The notes under the pieces: generated by a model | What the model saw: the letters and a program-made list of their open reading frames with translations, nothing else | What the model was told of the DNA's origin: nothing | Database searches by the model: none | Translations under genes and position numbers: made by a program | NCBI RefSeq assembly: GCF_001421765.1 | Contig: NZ_LMLA01000007.1 | Span: forward strand, 62,355 to 126,354 | Origin: Sphingomonas sp. Leaf32 | Lineage (GTDB): Bacteria > Pseudomonadota > Alphaproteobacteria > Sphingomonadales > Sphingomonadaceae | Direction of reading: 5' to 3' | Length of the DNA: 64,000 nucleotides | Shown here: in pieces, positions 35,523-44,186 of the stretch | Position numbering within the stretch: the first letter of the stretch is position 1 | Layout of the letters: every line of letters starts with the position of its first letter

Positions 35523-36494
35523 CTACCGCAGCGGTTTGCCCGAGTCCTTCCATTTGTCGAGCATCGGCGATTCCGGCGGCAGTGTGTTCCCGGATTCCGC
35601 GATCGGCGTCGGGTTGGGGGCGGGCGTCGGCGGCGACACGACGGACGGCGGCACCGGCGGTATCGTCTCGACCGGCACAACCAGCAACGTCGTCGTCGGC
35701 GGCAGCGGGCGGAGCGGGCCGGGCGACGGCTCCATGCCGATATAGCGGTCGGTAAAGGCGGCGGGGGTGCCCCACCACCCCTTCCACCGGTGGAAGAAAT
35801 GCGCGCCGAACACGCCGGTCATCACCAGCGCGCGGTTCCACGACGGGGTGACCGCATAGGTATGGTAATGGGTGGCGAGACCGACCGGGGCGAACACATC
35901 CCCCGACAGCGCGCGGGCGGCGACCCGGCGCGACCGCAGCCAGACCGACGGCGCCGGCACCCGCGCCATTGCCCCGTCGCAGGCGAAGCTGAACTGGCAG
36001 ACCGGCCGGTCCGACCCCTGGAACACCACGCCGCACACGCTGGCGGGAAAGGCCGGGTGGCGCACGCGGTTCAGCACGACCTGCGCGACGGCGCGCTGCC
36101 CGGCATCGGGTTCGTTGCCCGCCTCATAATAGATCGCCGTCGTCAGGCATTGCAGCGCGCGGGCGCGGTCGAGCTGGCTGCCGCGCAGTACGAAAGGTCG
36201 CGCGGGCTGGATCGAGGCATCGCCGACATCGGCGTCGACATTGGCCGGCAGCGCCGGGAGCGGCGCAGTGCCGGTTTCCCCCCGCCGGACCGGTGCGTCG
36301 AGCAGCAATTGCGCGGCACCCGGGAAATGGTCGTCGGCCTCATAGCCGGTGGCGATGGCCGGGGGGGGCGCGGGCGGATCGCGATGGTCGCGCGCGGCAA
36401 GCCCCGCTCGCACGGCGATCGCCCCGCCGGCCAGCAGCAGGGCAGCACCGCCGAACTTGCGTGCGCGCCGGTATCTGGGGGGAAGGGCCGCCAT
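35523..36494 (-). CDS. SleB/CwlJ-like cell wall hydrolase (Hydrolase_2)
   Basis: A 323-residue membrane-anchored protein. One N-terminal transmembrane segment (GGAALLLAGGAIAVRAGLA) precedes a Hydrolase_2 domain at about residues 110-230: TTAIYYEAGNEPDAGQRAVAQVVLNRVRHPAFPASVCGVVFQG, CQFSFACDG and ATHYHTYAV, with the catalytic Glu in YYEAGNE. The C-terminus is a long proline-rich tail. The domain is known from spore cortex lytic enzymes; in non-sporulating alphaproteobacteria it probably trims peptidoglycan. ATG 36494 was chosen as the first start close to the membrane anchor. Confidence 0.85.
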   Translation of the reverse strand: MAALPPRYRRARKFGGAALLLAGGAIAVRAGLAARDHRDPPAPPPAIATGYEADDHFPGAAQLLLDAPVRRGETGTAPLPALPANVDADVGDASIQPARPFVLRGSQLDRARALQCLTTAIYYEAGNEPDAGQRAVAQVVLNRVRHPAFPASVCGVVFQGSDRPVCQFSFACDGAMARVPAPSVWLRSRRVAARALSGDVFAPVGLATHYHTYAVTPSWNRALVMTGVFGAHFFHRWKGWWGTPAAFTDRYIGMEPSPGPLRPLPPTTTLLVVPVETIPPVPPSVVSPPTPAPNPTPIAESGNTLPPESPMLDKWKDSGKPLR

Positions 36495-36613
36495 GGGGTG
36501 CCTGTAGCGGCAAATGGTATCGAAAGTCGCAAGATTCGGGACGCGCAGCACGCCTTGCCGTTACCCCGGCCAAGCGAGGAATCTTTGCAAAAAACCCTAC
36601 CTTTGAACCCGTC

Positions 36614-36702
36614 CGTACCCCCGCCTGCGCGGGAATACGGTCGAGTAGACTTGCGCACGGTCCTCACCGTGCGCCGGACCCCCGATCAAATCCGGGGTGA
36701 CG
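36614..36702. repeat. Two REP-like palindromes upstream of the SleB-like gene
   Basis: GTACCCCCGCCTGCGCGGGA at about 36615-36640 and GGACCCCCGATCAAATCCGG followed by GGTGACG at 36676-36702. They fill the 216-base gap between the SleB-like and M16 peptidase genes, both on the minus strand, and could separate their transcripts. Confidence 0.7.
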
Positions 36703-36710
36703 ATACGCCC

Positions 36711-39572
36711 CTATTCCGCCCCCAAATCCGCCCGGCCCAGATCGACAGACGCCGCCGGGATCACCACCAGCTGCGGATAGGCGGCGCGGAGCGGTTCGAG
36801 GAACTGTTTCGCGTCGCCGACCACGACGATGCTCGCCACCTTCGGGTCCATGACCTGCGCTGCCGCCTGCTGCACCGCCGCCGGTCCGACCGCCTCGATC
36901 GAGGGGAGGAAGGTCGCGATGCGCGCCAGCGGCACCCCGTCCGACACATAGGTGACGATGGTGCCGGCAATGCCGCTCGTCCGTTCGATCGTTCGTCCGA
37001 AATTGCCGGTCAGTACCGCCTTGCGCGTCGCCAGTTCGGCCTCGGGCGCGGGTTCGGCCCCCATGCGGCGCATCTCGTCGGTGATGATCTTCACCACCTC
37101 CGGCGCGGACGGGTTCTTGGTCTGGGTCGATGCGCTCACCACCCCGCCGTCGCGGCGCGCGTCCAGCTCGGAGCGTGCGCCATAGGCGAGGCCGCGCTTG
37201 ATGCGGATTTCCTGGTTCAGCCGCGACGAGAAACCGACGCCCAGCGTGGCGTTGGCGACGGCGGCGGGGAAATAGGTGCTGTCGCTCCGCCGGATGCCGG
37301 GGCGGGCGACGACGACGCCGGCCTGTCCGGCACCGGGCATGTCGACGACGATCACCCGCGTGCTCAACTGCGGCGAGGGTGGAAGGGCCGGGCCGCGGGG
37401 CGGGGCGAGCGGCAATGCGCTGGACCGCCAGTCGCCGAAGAGCCGCTGCGCCAGCGCCATCCCGTCGGCGGCGCCGAGGTCGCCGACCAGCACCAAGGTC
37501 GTCTTTTCCGGCTGCCACGCGCCATTATAAGCGGCCTTCACGTCGGCGCGGGTGATCGCCTTCAGCGTGGTCGGCGTGCCGCTGGCGGGATGGCCATAGC
37601 CCGAATATTCGCCGAACACCGCATTGTCGGCGATCAGGCCCGACAACTGCCCCGGATCGGTCAGCGCGACGCTGACCCCGTCGATGGTGCGCGTGCGCAG
37701 CCGGTCGATCTCGTCCTGTGCGAACACCGGGTTGCGCGCGACGTCGGCGAGGATGCCGAGCGCCGGCGCGGCTTGTGCCGATCCCACGGTCAGCGTGACG
37801 TTCTGCGAATCCCAGCCGGCGCCGCTGCCGATGCTGCCGCCCAGCGATTCGACCGCGCGGGCGATCTCGGTCGCCGACCGGGTCTTCGTCCCCTGCGTCA
37901 GCAGCCCGGCCGTCAGTTCGCCTACGCCGGCACGCCCGTTCGGGTCCCTCGCCGCGCCGCCGTCCGCGACCAGCGCGGCGGTGACGACCGGCACCCCGCG
38001 CTTCTCGACCAGTACGACGCGCATTCCGTTGGGCAGGCGGCGTTCGACCGGCACGGGGATCGCGACCTGTACCGGTGCGCCGGGGGCGGGCGGCAGGATG
38101 CGTTGCCCTTCGGCGGCAGGCGTGTGGATCGCGATGCCCGGCGGCACCGCCAGCGGCGCGGTGACGACGCTGTTGGCGATGGCGATGGTGTCGCTGGCGG
38201 CACCTGCCGGCTTGGCGGTGTCGGGCAGGTAGCGGATCGTGGCGGCGCGGTTGCTGGCCAGCCAGGTTTTTGCGACGCGCTGCACATCGGCGGCGGTGAC
38301 GCGCCCGATCGCGGCCAGCGCCTTGTCGGCGGCCTGCGGGTCACGCTCGACGATCACGCCCTGCGCCAGTGCCGACGCTTTCCCTTCCGCGGTTTCACGC
38401 GACAGCAGTTCGGCGGTGGTGATCTCGTTCTTCGCCTCGGTCAGTTCGGCCGCAGTCGGCGGCGTCGCGATCAGGCTGGCGACCTCGCGCTTCAGCGCCG
38501 CTTCGCCGTCCGCCACCGACTTGCCGCCGGCAAGGATGGCGTAGAGCGACAGCGTGCCCGGACCCTGCTTGGCATCGAGCTGTACGCCGACATCCTGCGC
38601 GATCTGGTCACGGTATACGAGGCTCTGGTGCAGCCGCGAATTGTCGCCGCCCGACAGGATCGCGTCGAGGATTTTCAGCGCCGCCTGATCGGGATGGTTG
38701 GCCGGCGGCAGTGGATAGCTGATGAGGATCGCGGGCAGCGGCGTGTTCGCCTCATAGACCGTCTTCGTCACCGGTTGCTGGCGGACCGGTTCGTCGATGG
38801 TCACGCGCGGGATCGGGCGGCTGGGTTTGGCGATCGGCGCGAAATACTGGTCGACCCAGCGGTTCAGCTGCGCGGGATCGAAATTGCCCGCGACTACCAG
38901 CACCGCATTGTCGGGCCGATAATAGGTCGCGTGGAAGGCGCGGATGTCGTCGATTGTCGCCGCGTCCAGATCGGCGATCGATCCGATGCCGGGCCGGGCA
39001 TAGGGGTGGCGGCTGTACGACACCATCGGCGCATACAGGCCGAACAGCTTGCCATAGGGCTGCGCCAGGATGCGGCTGCGCAGCTCCTCCTTCACGACCT
39101 CGCGTTCCGACGCGAAGGTCTTGGGATCGACGACCAGGGTCGCCATCCGGTCGGCCTCGGCGAACAACAGGCGCTGCAGGTGGTTGGCGGGCACCACCTC
39201 GAAATAATTGGTGTAATCGTCGGCGGTCGACGCGTTGTTGTATCCGCCGACATCCTCGGTTAGCCGGTCGAGCTGTTCGGGCACCAGGTTGCGCGTCGCC
39301 TTGAACATCAGATGCTCGAACATATGCGCAAACCCCGACCGACCGGCGGGATCGTCCTTCGACCCGACATCGTACCACACTTGCACCGACACGTTCGCGC
39401 TCGACGTGTCGCGAATGGCATAGACGCGCAGCCCGTTGACGAGGGTGCGTTCGGTATAGGCGATCGGGGGGACGGTCGCGCTGGCGGCGGGGGCCGCCGG
39501 GGCGGGGCGCTGCTGCGCATAAGCGGGGCTGAGCAGGGCGGTCGAGATCAGCAGCGCGAGGCCGAAACGCAT
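36711..39572 (-). CDS. M16-family zinc metallopeptidase, two-module, exported
   Basis: A 953-residue protein with a signal peptide (MRFGLALLISTALLSPAYA) and two full M16 (pitrilysin/MPP-like) modules. The first module (about 40-470) is the active one: HMFEHLMFK is the inverted zinc motif HxxEH and EREVVKEE supplies the downstream Glu. The second (about 500-930) lacks HxxEH but has the GLAYGARSEL arginine/tyrosine region typical of the inactive partner. Together they form a clamshell that degrades peptides in the periplasm. It is a single gene flanked by repeats; substrates are not evident. Confidence 0.92.
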   Translation of the reverse strand: MRFGLALLISTALLSPAYAQQRPAPAAPAASATVPPIAYTERTLVNGLRVYAIRDTSSANVSVQVWYDVGSKDDPAGRSGFAHMFEHLMFKATRNLVPEQLDRLTEDVGGYNNASTADDYTNYFEVVPANHLQRLLFAEADRMATLVVDPKTFASEREVVKEELRSRILAQPYGKLFGLYAPMVSYSRHPYARPGIGSIADLDAATIDDIRAFHATYYRPDNAVLVVAGNFDPAQLNRWVDQYFAPIAKPSRPIPRVTIDEPVRQQPVTKTVYEANTPLPAILISYPLPPANHPDQAALKILDAILSGGDNSRLHQSLVYRDQIAQDVGVQLDAKQGPGTLSLYAILAGGKSVADGEAALKREVASLIATPPTAAELTEAKNEITTAELLSRETAEGKASALAQGVIVERDPQAADKALAAIGRVTAADVQRVAKTWLASNRAATIRYLPDTAKPAGAASDTIAIANSVVTAPLAVPPGIAIHTPAAEGQRILPPAPGAPVQVAIPVPVERRLPNGMRVVLVEKRGVPVVTAALVADGGAARDPNGRAGVGELTAGLLTQGTKTRSATEIARAVESLGGSIGSGAGWDSQNVTLTVGSAQAAPALGILADVARNPVFAQDEIDRLRTRTIDGVSVALTDPGQLSGLIADNAVFGEYSGYGHPASGTPTTLKAITRADVKAAYNGAWQPEKTTLVLVGDLGAADGMALAQRLFGDWRSSALPLAPPRGPALPPSPQLSTRVIVVDMPGAGQAGVVVARPGIRRSDSTYFPAAVANATLGVGFSSRLNQEIRIKRGLAYGARSELDARRDGGVVSASTQTKNPSAPEVVKIITDEMRRMGAEPAPEAELATRKAVLTGNFGRTIERTSGIAGTIVTYVSDGVPLARIATFLPSIEAVGPAAVQQAAAQVMDPKVASIVVVGDAKQFLEPLRAAYPQLVVIPAASVDLGRADLGAE

Positions 39573-39672
39573 GGGGGTTACTCTCCGGTCGGATGATGCG
39601 GCAGGGTGTGGGCCGCATCGCCCCGGAGTGTCAACGTATCGTCGGTTACGAAGAGACGGTTGACCTATAATG

Positions 39673-39706
39673 CTCCGTCATTCCCGCCTTCGCGGCAATG
39701 ACGGAG
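39673..39706. repeat. Palindrome downstream of the small membrane gene
   Basis: CTCCGTCATT and AATGACGGAG form a perfect 10-base outer stem around a GC-rich inner repeat (CCCGCCTTCGCGG). It is another REP-like copy, 8 bases past the stop of the small gene at 39715, and may serve as its terminator. Confidence 0.65.
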
Positions 39707-39714
39707 CGGACCGG

Positions 39715-39909
39715 TCACCCCTTCTTGCGCCCCGAATTGGCGTAGAGCAGCGCGGCGGCCAGCGCGGCCGATCCGATGCCGATACCGATCGGCACCAGCG
39801 GCCATGGCTGCCCCTTCGACGGCTGCTTGGTCTCGGCGGCGGCATCGGCGACGCGCTTCACTTCCTTGGCGGCGGCGGTCACTTCGTTCAGGTCGGTCTT
39901 GTCGGTCAT
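39715..39909 (-). CDS. Small membrane protein downstream of tgt, function unknown
   Basis: A 64-residue protein. A charged helical N-terminal half (DLNEVTAAAKEVKRVADAAAETK) is followed by one transmembrane segment (LVPIGIGIGSAALAAALLY) and a basic tail. ATG 39909 follows a strong GGGAGAGG ribosome site placed 23 bases after the tgt stop, so it is very likely co-transcribed with tgt. Similar short membrane peptides are common in sphingomonads. I do not recognise a function. Confidence 0.7.
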   Translation of the reverse strand: MTDKTDLNEVTAAAKEVKRVADAAAETKQPSKGQPWPLVPIGIGIGSAALAAALLYANSGRKKG

Positions 39910-39932
39910 GATCCTCTCCCTCTTCTCGGGGT

Positions 39933-41081
39933 TCAATGCTTGGGGGCGGTGTAGCGTGCCCGGAAATCGTCGGCAAAAACCGCCAGCGTATCGTTCGCGA
40001 TCGCGGCGCGCAGGTCGGCCATCAACGCCTGATAGAAATAAAGGTTATGCTCGGTCATCAGCATCGCCCCCAATATCTCGCCTGCGCGGACGAGGTGGTG
40101 GAGATAGGCGCGGCTGTGGCCATGGCATACCGGGCAGGCGCAGTCGGGATCGATCGGTCCCAGATCCTCGGCGAACTTGGCGTTGCGGATGTTGATCGGG
40201 CCTGAACGGGTGAACGCCTGTCCGGTACGGCCCGAACGGGTCGGCAGCACGCAGTCGAACATGTCGATGCCGCGTTCGACCGCGCCGACGATGTCGTCGG
40301 GCTTGCCGACGCCCATCAGATAGCGGGGCTTGTCCACCGGCAGCTGCTGCGGCGCATAGTCCAGCACGCCGAACATCGCCGCCTGCCCCTCGCCCACTGC
40401 GAGGCCGCCGACCGCATAGCCGTCGAAGCCGATGTCGATCAGCGCGTCGGCGGACGCCTTGCGCAGACCTTCGTCGAGCGCGCCCTGCTGGATACCGAAG
40501 AGGGCGGCGCGGGCGGCATGGTCCTCGCCCGAATCGAACCCGGCGCGGCTGCGGCGTGCCCAGCGCATCGAGCGTTCCATCGCCCGCGCCTGCACGTCCC
40601 GCGTCGAGGTCGTCGGGACCAGTTCGTCGAACGCCATCACGATGTCGCTGCCCAGCAGCCGCTGGATTTCCATCGAGCGTTCGGGGCTCATCAGGTGGCG
40701 GGTGCCGTCGAGGTGGCTCTTGAACTCCACCCCATCCTCCGACCGTTTGGTCAGTTCGGACAGGCTCATCACCTGATAGCCGCCGCTGTCGGTCAGGATC
40801 GGCCGGTCCCAGCCCATGAAGGCGTGCAGCCCGCCCAGCCGCGCGACGCGTTCGGCGCTGGGCCGCAGCATCAGGTGATAGGTGTTGCCGAGCAGGATGT
40901 CGGCCCCGCTGGCGCGTACGTCGCTGGGCTTCATCGCCTTGACGGTGGCAGCGGTGCCGACCGGCATGAAGGCGGGGGTGCGGATGTCGCCACGCTGCAT
41001 GGCGATGGTGCCGGTGCGGGCGCGGCCGGACGTGGCGGTGACGGTAAAGGCGAAACGGGGTGCCATAAGGCGAGCGGTCAT
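39933..41081 (-). CDS. tgt: tRNA-guanine transglycosylase (queuine tRNA-ribosyltransferase)
   Basis: A 382-residue TIM-barrel enzyme that exchanges guanine-34 for preQ1 in GUN tRNAs. Motifs: [22 protein letters not shown] with the catalytic Asp, VGGLAVGEG, the nucleophile region [18 protein letters not shown], and the zinc site [18 protein letters not shown] (three Cys and a His). Length is normal. The start is ATG 41081, with MAPRFAF five codons later as an alternative. The downstream small membrane gene appears to be in the same transcript. Confidence 0.95.
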   Translation of the reverse strand: MTARLMAPRFAFTVTATSGRARTGTIAMQRGDIRTPAFMPVGTAATVKAMKPSDVRASGADILLGNTYHLMLRPSAERVARLGGLHAFMGWDRPILTDSGGYQVMSLSELTKRSEDGVEFKSHLDGTRHLMSPERSMEIQRLLGSDIVMAFDELVPTTSTRDVQARAMERSMRWARRSRAGFDSGEDHAARAALFGIQQGALDEGLRKASADALIDIGFDGYAVGGLAVGEGQAAMFGVLDYAPQQLPVDKPRYLMGVGKPDDIVGAVERGIDMFDCVLPTRSGRTGQAFTRSGPINIRNAKFAEDLGPIDPDCACPVCHGHSRAYLHHLVRAGEILGAMLMTEHNLYFYQALMADLRAAIANDTLAVFADDFRARYTAPKH

Positions 41082-41138
41082 GCCGGAGCTTCCCCGCGCT
41101 GTCGACCATTGTTGCGCTATCGTGGCGGACAGAAGTGC

Positions 41139-41259
41139 ATGACCGATCCGATGAACGCCGGCGACGATGCCTTGCCCGGTGCGCCGCGTAGTGGCGAGGA
41201 TGTGTGCCCGCGTTGTGGCGGCATGGGATAAGGTGACCGCAGGGATCGGTGGGGGCTAA
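41139..41259 (+). pseudogene. Small CxxC zinc-ribbon protein gene, apparently shortened and frameshifted
   Basis: The frame from ATG 41139 encodes only 30 residues, [20 protein letters not shown] then [10 protein letters not shown], and stops at TAA 41229. Immediately after, one frame over, 41230-41259 reads KVTAGIGGG and a stop. From memory, sphingomonads have a ~55-residue protein with the same N-terminus, two CxxCGGxG knuckles and an ending like GKVTEGIGGG. That comparison suggests a deletion between the two repeated knuckles, removing one and shifting the frame. It lies divergently from tgt. Confidence 0.5.
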
Positions 41260-41289
41260 CCGACCGATCCCTGCGAGATAGCGTTCAAC

Positions 41290-41398
41290 CGTTCGTCCTG
41301 AGTAGCCGCTGAGCTTGTCGAGGCGGCGTATCGAAGGACTGCGGAAGGTGCTTCGATACGAGCCTTCGACAAGCTCAGTCTCTACTCAGCACGAACGG
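41290..41398. repeat. REPIN-like ~110-bp palindromic element, copy 2
   Basis: CGTTCGTCCTGAGTAGCCGC, then TGAGCTTGTCGAGGCGGCGTATCGAAG, and the inverted arm CTTCGATACGAGCC...CTACTCAGCACGAACG. It shares arms with the copies at 35391 and 50182. The position is between the shortened CxxC gene and the cystathionine gamma-synthase gene. Confidence 0.88.
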
Positions 41399-41420
41399 TT
41401 GGATTTACGTGCCCGACCAG

Positions 41421-42740
41421 TCAGATCGCCGCCAGCGCCTGTTCGAAATCGGCGATCAGGTCGTCGGCATCCTCGACCCCGATCGAGATGCGCACGAGGT
41501 TGTCGGTGATGCCCAGCGCGGCTTTCCGCGCGTCGGGCACCGACAAATGCGTCATCCCCGCCGGATGGCTGGCCAGCGTCTCGGTGCCGCCCAGGCTCAC
41601 CGCCAGCTTGGCGATGACCAGCGCGTCGAGGAACGCGAACGCTTCCCGTTCGCCACCCTTCAGATAGAGCGAGAAGGTCGACCCGCCGCCGGTGCAGTGC
41701 CGGGCATAGATGTCGGCCTGCCGCTCCATGCCCGCGGCGTCCTTCAGAAAGCCTAGATAGCCGACACGCTCCACCTTGGGATGGTCGCGCAGGAAGGCGC
41801 AGACCTTTTCGGCATTCTCGCCCGCGCGGCTCATGCGCAGTTCGAGCGTCTCCAGCGAGCGCAGCAGCATCCACGCCGTGTTCGGGTCGCAGATCGTGCC
41901 GATCGTGTTGCGCATCGATCGGATGGTGTTGATATGCGCCTTCGACCCCAGCACGCCGCCCGCGACCAGATCGCTGTGCCCGCCGGCATATTTGGTCAGC
42001 GAATAGACGACCAGATCGGCACCGTGTTGCAACGGCTGCTGCCACAGCGGCCCCAGAAACGTGTTGTCGATCGCGATCGGCGGCTTGTCGTCACCGGTGC
42101 CGAATGCCGCGTCACGCGCGGCGGCGACCGCTTCGATATCGACCAGCGCGTTGGTCGGGTTGGCCGGGCTTTCGAGATAGATCAGCGGCACGCGGCCGCC
42201 GGCCTGTCGTAGCACGGCCTCGATCTCGTCCTGCGTGGCACCCGCCGGGAAGTCGAGATACTTGACCCCGAAGCGGCCCAGCACGCGGCCGATCAGCGTC
42301 TCGGTTGCAGCATAGAGCGGCCCGGAATGGATGATCGTGTCGCCCGGCTGCACCATCGACAGGAACAGCGTCGCGATCGCCGACATGCCGCTGGAAAAGA
42401 CCAGCGCGTCCTCCGCCGCTTCCCACACGCCCAGCCGATCTTCGAGGATTTCCTGGTTCGGGCCGTTGAACCGCGAATAGACGAGGCCCTCGGCACCGCC
42501 CGGCCGCTTGCCGGTCACGCCTTCGAAATGGCGCTTGCCCGCGGCGGCGTTGGGAAAGACATAGGTCGATGTCGCGAAGATCGGCGGTTTGAGCGATCCT
42601 TCGGACAGCACCGGGTCATAGCCATGGCCCATCATCAGCGTGGCGGGCTTCAACCGGCGGCCGCCGACGGTGTCGATCGGGGGCTTGGGGCGGCGGCGCG
42701 GGGGGACGCCGGTCAGGTCTGCTTCGGTTTCGTCGGTCAC
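41421..42740 (-). CDS. Cystathionine gamma-synthase family PLP enzyme
   Basis: A 439-residue member of the Cys/Met metabolism PLP family (trans-sulfuration). The N-terminal ~40 residues are extra and charged. The core has PPIFATSTYVFPNAAAG, YSRFNGPNQEILEDRLGVWE, FSSGMSAIATLFL and the PLP lysine in VVYSLTKYAGGHSDLVAG, with the ending HLSVPDARKAALGITDNLVRISIGVEDADDLIADFEQAL. It could be a cystathionine gamma-synthase, gamma-lyase or O-acyl-homoserine sulfhydrylase; sequence alone does not decide. It starts at GTG 42740 with a strong AGGAGAGA site. Confidence 0.88.
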   Translation of the reverse strand: MTDETEADLTGVPPRRRPKPPIDTVGGRRLKPATLMMGHGYDPVLSEGSLKPPIFATSTYVFPNAAAGKRHFEGVTGKRPGGAEGLVYSRFNGPNQEILEDRLGVWEAAEDALVFSSGMSAIATLFLSMVQPGDTIIHSGPLYAATETLIGRVLGRFGVKYLDFPAGATQDEIEAVLRQAGGRVPLIYLESPANPTNALVDIEAVAAARDAAFGTGDDKPPIAIDNTFLGPLWQQPLQHGADLVVYSLTKYAGGHSDLVAGGVLGSKAHINTIRSMRNTIGTICDPNTAWMLLRSLETLELRMSRAGENAEKVCAFLRDHPKVERVGYLGFLKDAAGMERQADIYARHCTGGGSTFSLYLKGGEREAFAFLDALVIAKLAVSLGGTETLASHPAGMTHLSVPDARKAALGITDNLVRISIGVEDADDLIADFEQALAAI

Positions 42741-42813
42741 GGGGCTCTCTCCTATTTTCGGGTGAGCGTAGCGATAGTTACGGCAGAAACCAAATCGGGT
42801 TGCAATGTCCGCC

Positions 42814-42912
42814 CGTCATTCCGGCGAAGGCCGGAATCCATGGATGGGGTGACGTTGCGGCAGGATCGCCAGCATCCGACACAACGGATCCCGGCCTGCG
42901 CCGGGATGACGA
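42814..42912. repeat. Inverted pair of REP-like palindromes
   Basis: CGTCATTCCGGCGAAGGCCG (with GAATCCA) at 42814-42840 and GGATCCCGGCCTGCGCCGGG followed by ATGACG at 42887-42912 are inverted relative to each other with a 46-base centre. They fill the gap between the PLP enzyme and pgeF genes. Confidence 0.8.
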
Positions 42913-42915
42913 TGA

Positions 42916-43680
42916 TTATGAGGCGATCCCGATCACCGACAGCTGCCGCCCATAATCCGCTTCGCCCCGATGCGTTGCCCGGCGAAAGCTGAAGAACCGG
43001 TCCTCCTGGGCATAGGTGTCCTGCCCCAGCGCCTCGATCCGCCGCACGCCCGCCGCGGCCAGGCGATGGACGACATAGGCTTCGAGGTCGAACCGGGCAT
43101 GGCCGGGGCGATTCTCGGCAAAGAAGCGCTCGTTCGCCGGATCGGTCGCGCAGAAGCGTTCGACGAAGCCCATGTCGACCTCGTAGCTTGCTCGCGCGAT
43201 GCAGGGGCCGACAGCGGCGGCGATGCGATCGGCGCGGGCGCCGAGCTTTTCCATCTGGGCGATGGTCGCATCGGTGACGCCGGCCAGCGCGCCCTTCCAC
43301 CCGGCATGGGCCGCGCCGACGACACCTGCCTCCCGGTCGGCGAGCAGCACCGGCGCGCAATCGGCGGTCAGGATGCCGAGCAGGATGTTCGGTCGTTCGG
43401 TGACCATCGCGTCGCCCTGCGGCCGTTCGCCGTCGGGAAAGGCGGTGAGGACACGGACGACCGAGGCCGAATGGACCTGATACAGCCCGCACAGCGCCGC
43501 GCCCGGCAGTACCGCCGCGACGGCCCGCGCGCGGTTCTCCGCGATGGCGGCGGGATCGTCGCCCGATCCGAGACCGGTGTTGAGGCCGGCAACGACCCTG
43601 GTCGACACCCCGCCGCGCCGCCCCAGAAAGCCGTGCGCCACGCCGTCCAGCGCCGCGCTGCGCAACACTTCGACCGTCAT
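42916..43680 (-). CDS. pgeF: Peptidoglycan editing factor PgeF (DUF152, laccase-like domain)
   Basis: A 254-residue purine-nucleoside/peptidoglycan-editing protein of the YfiH/PgeF family. The metal-binding triad is visible as YQVHSASVV, LTADCAPVLL and AHAGWKGALAG. The N-terminal HGFLGRRGGVSTRVVAGLNTG and GPCIARASYEVD are also standard. It corrects L-Ser misincorporation in cell wall precursors in E. coli, and relatives have adenosine deaminase/phosphorylase activity. Its start overlaps the GNAT gene stop (ATGA), so it is the last gene of the lgt-midA-GNAT-pgeF operon. Confidence 0.92.
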   Translation of the reverse strand: MTVEVLRSAALDGVAHGFLGRRGGVSTRVVAGLNTGLGSGDDPAAIAENRARAVAAVLPGAALCGLYQVHSASVVRVLTAFPDGERPQGDAMVTERPNILLGILTADCAPVLLADREAGVVGAAHAGWKGALAGVTDATIAQMEKLGARADRIAAAVGPCIARASYEVDMGFVERFCATDPANERFFAENRPGHARFDLEAYVVHRLAAAGVRRIEALGQDTYAQEDRFFSFRRATHRGEADYGRQLSVIGIAS

Positions 43681-44186
43681 AGCGCCACCCGCATCACGTC
43701 ATCCTCGTCCCGGTGGTTGCCGACCATGAAGTCGTAGCGGCCGACGCGTACGAAGCCATAGCGTTCGTAGAAGCGCCGCGCGCGGGCGTTGTCGATGAAC
43801 ACCGACAGATAGAGTTCGTCCGCGCCGGTCGCCCGTGCCTTGGCCAGCATATGTTCCATCATCTTCGCGGCGAGGCCGCTGCCCTGCCATGGCCTGCGGA
43901 CATAGAATTGGCGCAGTTCGATTGGTGTGCCGGTCGGTTCGAACGGTAGCGAGGGCGGACCGAGCTTGGCATAGCCCGCAGCTTCGTCCCCGGCCATGGC
44001 CAGCACGACATGATAGCGTGGGTCGGTGAGTTCCGCCGTCCATTTGGCCGGATCGTGGTTGGTCAGGAAGGCGGCGAGGTCGTCGGGGGCGTAGAGATGG
44101 CCGAACGTCTCGACAAAGGTCTGCGCACCGATCCCTGCCAGCAGCGCGGCATCGGCGGGCGTCGCGTCGCGCAAGGTGGGCGTCAT
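43677..44186 (-). CDS. GNAT-family N-acetyltransferase
   Basis: A 169-residue acetyltransferase. The acetyl-CoA loop is RRPWQGSGLAAKMMEHML and the fold ends with ELYLSVFIDNARARRFYERYGFVRVGRYDFMVG, typical of GNAT enzymes that modify amino groups of small molecules or peptides. Substrate not evident. It overlaps midA and pgeF by 4 bases on each side, an unusual insertion into the commonly adjacent midA-pgeF pair. Confidence 0.88.
   Translation of the reverse strand: MTPTLRDATPADAALLAGIGAQTFVETFGHLYAPDDLAAFLTNHDPAKWTAELTDPRYHVVLAMAGDEAAGYAKLGPPSLPFEPTGTPIELRQFYVRRPWQGSGLAAKMMEHMLAKARATGADELYLSVFIDNARARRFYERYGFVRVGRYDFMVGNHRDEDDVMRVAL

Noticed and set aside
35790..39263. 1157-codon plus-strand frame opposite the SleB-like and M16 genes
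   Set aside because: It spans two real genes and their repeat-bearing gap in the wrong strand; the composition is typical of a shadow frame.
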